NCBI GenBank assembly: GCA_038224615.1
Contig: JBBRFH010000057.1
Coordinates: forward strand, 1 to 14,959
Direction: 5' to 3'
Origin: JBBRFH01 sp038224615
GTDB lineage: Bacteria > Planctomycetota > Phycisphaerae > Tepidisphaerales > Tepidisphaeraceae
DNA: 14,959 nt
Shown in pieces: positions 13,860-14,959 of this stretch (within the stretch, counting starts at the first letter, position 1; each line of letters begins with the position of its first letter). The position numbers and the translations under genes are program-made. Under the pieces are notes generated by a model. The model made no database searches. It was not told the DNA's origin and saw nothing but the letters and a program-made list of their open reading frames with translations.

Positions 13860-14959
13860 ATGCCGATCATGACGGGCCTTTCTGGCAACGAGATGTTCTG
13901 CCTCGATCTCAAGGGCTATCGTCCGGGCGAACTGGTCATCGGCAACAGCGTCTTTTCGATGGGCTTTGTCGGCGGCCTTGGCGCGATTGGGCGCGGGCTC
14001 GTCGGTGGGGAGGTATCGGAGGTCACCAAGATCATCCACGAGGGGCGCGTCGAAGCGTACGACCGCATGGTCAAGGAAGCCGTCAGCCACGGCGGCGTCG
14101 GCATCACCGGCGTCACCAGCGAACTCCGCTCGTTCCACGGGCACAGTGAGTTTCTCTCCGTCGCGTCGACCCTTCACCGCAATGACGACGCCGAGCAGGC
14201 GAAGCAAGAGCATATCGAGTTCTCCACCAGTGCCGACGGGCAGGCGCTCTACTGCCAGATCGACGCCGGATTCACGCCGGTGCGGTTCGTATTCGGCAAC
14301 GTCGCCTACTCGGTCGGCGTCGCCGGTGGTTTGCTCGGGGCGTTCAAAGCGATGGCACGCGGTGAGATCAAGGAATTCAGTGACGTCTTCAATCGCACCC
14401 GGCACCTGGCGCTGGACCGCATCGTCGCCGAGGCGCGCGCGGCGGGCGCGGACGCCGTTGTCGGGATCGAGACGCGCACCATGGGCTTCGCCGGCGCACA
14501 TGAGATGCTCATGATGGGCACCGCCTCGAATCATCCCGCGTTACGCACGCGCCAGTCGCCTGTGGGCGGATCGCTCAACTACGAACCCGGCGCGGCTACC
14601 GACAGGGATGCCGCCTACCCCGCCCAGCCTGTCAGCAGCGATCTTACGAACGAAGAAATGTGGAACGTCATCCACATGGGCTACATGCCCCTCAAGCTTG
14701 TCCTGGGTACGGCCGTTTATTCGCTCGGCATCGTCGGCGGGCTCAAGTCGTTCCTGAAAGGACTGACACGCGGTGAAATCCCTGAACTGACCAGCCTGGT
14801 CTACGACGCCCGGGAGCACGCGATCGGCCTGATCCGCGACGAGGCCAACGCCATCGGCGCCGACGATGTGGTTGGTATCCGCATCCACATCACCGAGTTC
14901 GCCGGCCTGCTCGAATTTCTCGCCATAGGCACGGCGGTCAAGCGCGTTGCCGACCTCAC
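13860..14959 (+). CDS. Protein with three tandem YbjQ/UPF0145-like domains (3' end outside window)
   Basis: The frame is open from an ATG at 13860, with AGGG at 13850-13853 as ribosome site, to the window end, giving at least 366 residues. It contains three copies of one domain of about 85 residues: 23-106, 137-225 and 275-362. Copies 2 and 3 share GNVAYSVGVAGGL / GTAVYSLGIVGGL, then RGEI, an EA-rich helix, GADAVVGI / GADDVVGI, FAG and MMGTA / AIGTA. These match the YbjQ (UPF0145, PF01906) fold, whose 'heavy-metal-binding' label is not well proven. Copy 1 has diverged at the core (GGVGITGV replaces GADxVVGI). YbjQ itself is about 107 residues and forms a pentamer, so a triple chain is unusual. 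There is no signal peptide; cytoplasmic location is likely. The function is unknown. The third copy ends just before the window edge, so the protein may end soon after or carry more domains. Confidence 0.85.
   Translation, partial: MPIMTGLSGNEMFCLDLKGYRPGELVIGNSVFSMGFVGGLGAIGRGLVGGEVSEVTKIIHEGRVEAYDRMVKEAVSHGGVGITGVTSELRSFHGHSEFLSVASTLHRNDDAEQAKQEHIEFSTSADGQALYCQIDAGFTPVRFVFGNVAYSVGVAGGLLGAFKAMARGEIKEFSDVFNRTRHLALDRIVAEARAAGADAVVGIETRTMGFAGAHEMLMMGTASNHPALRTRQSPVGGSLNYEPGAATDRDAAYPAQPVSSDLTNEEMWNVIHMGYMPLKLVLGTAVYSLGIVGGLKSFLKGLTRGEIPELTSLVYDAREHAIGLIRDEANAIGADDVVGIRIHITEFAGLLEFLAIGTAVKRVADL

Noticed and set aside
13506..14534. 342-codon minus-strand frame across the coiled-coil and YbjQ-like genes
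   Set aside because: It runs antisense through two genes and the terminator between them, and its translation has no recognisable pattern.
1..14959. CRISPR array, insertion sequence, phage or toxin-antitoxin module
   Set aside because: No regularly spaced repeats, transposase or integrase motifs, terminal inverted repeats or paired small genes of those families are visible.

Overview
The window is high-GC bacterial chromosome with ten protein genes on both strands, mostly single-gene units. It contains no phage, insertion sequence, CRISPR array, tRNA or rRNA that I can recognise. The best guess at source is a planctomycete-type bacterium (Planctomycetota, perhaps a Phycisphaerae relative). 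This rests on an N-terminal tag resembling the planctomycete LEPR-xLL tag on the CARDB/RTX protein, Gram-negative-type envelope genes (LolA-like protein, lipoprotein amidase) and overall composition. It is an inference, not a measurement.

Layout. 1-3633: an exported LolA-like protein, then a two-domain M16 zinc protease with its own promoter, both on +. 3678-4469 (-): a lipoprotein N-acetylmuramoyl-L-alanine amidase, convergent with the protease. 4675-8088 (+): Mfd, the transcription-repair coupling factor, divergent from the amidase. 8115-9071 (-): a GalU-like nucleotidyltransferase; behind it 9186-10214 (-), a secreted CARDB plus RTX-repeat protein. 10302-11348 (+): a YhaM-type OB-fold/HD exoribonuclease, ending in a strong terminator shared with a convergent thioredoxin (11475-11810, -). 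11942-12688 (-): a Pro/Ala-rich protein with two membrane segments. 12689-13327: a 639-base gap without a credible gene but with several perfect hairpins. 13328-13597 (+): a small coiled-coil protein. 13860 to the window end (+): an incomplete protein made of three tandem YbjQ/UPF0145 domains.

The genes are mainly housekeeping and envelope functions: periplasmic proteolysis, lipoprotein handling and peptidoglycan cleavage at the left; DNA repair, nucleotide-sugar synthesis, RNA turnover and redox control in the middle. I see no dedicated multi-gene defence or biosynthetic system. The items most worth a second look are the triple YbjQ-like protein, the thioredoxin with a CMPC active site and a hairpin at its predicted mRNA 5' end, the structured gap at 12689-13327, and two genes (mfd and the YhaM-like gene) whose predicted promoters imply leaderless mRNAs.
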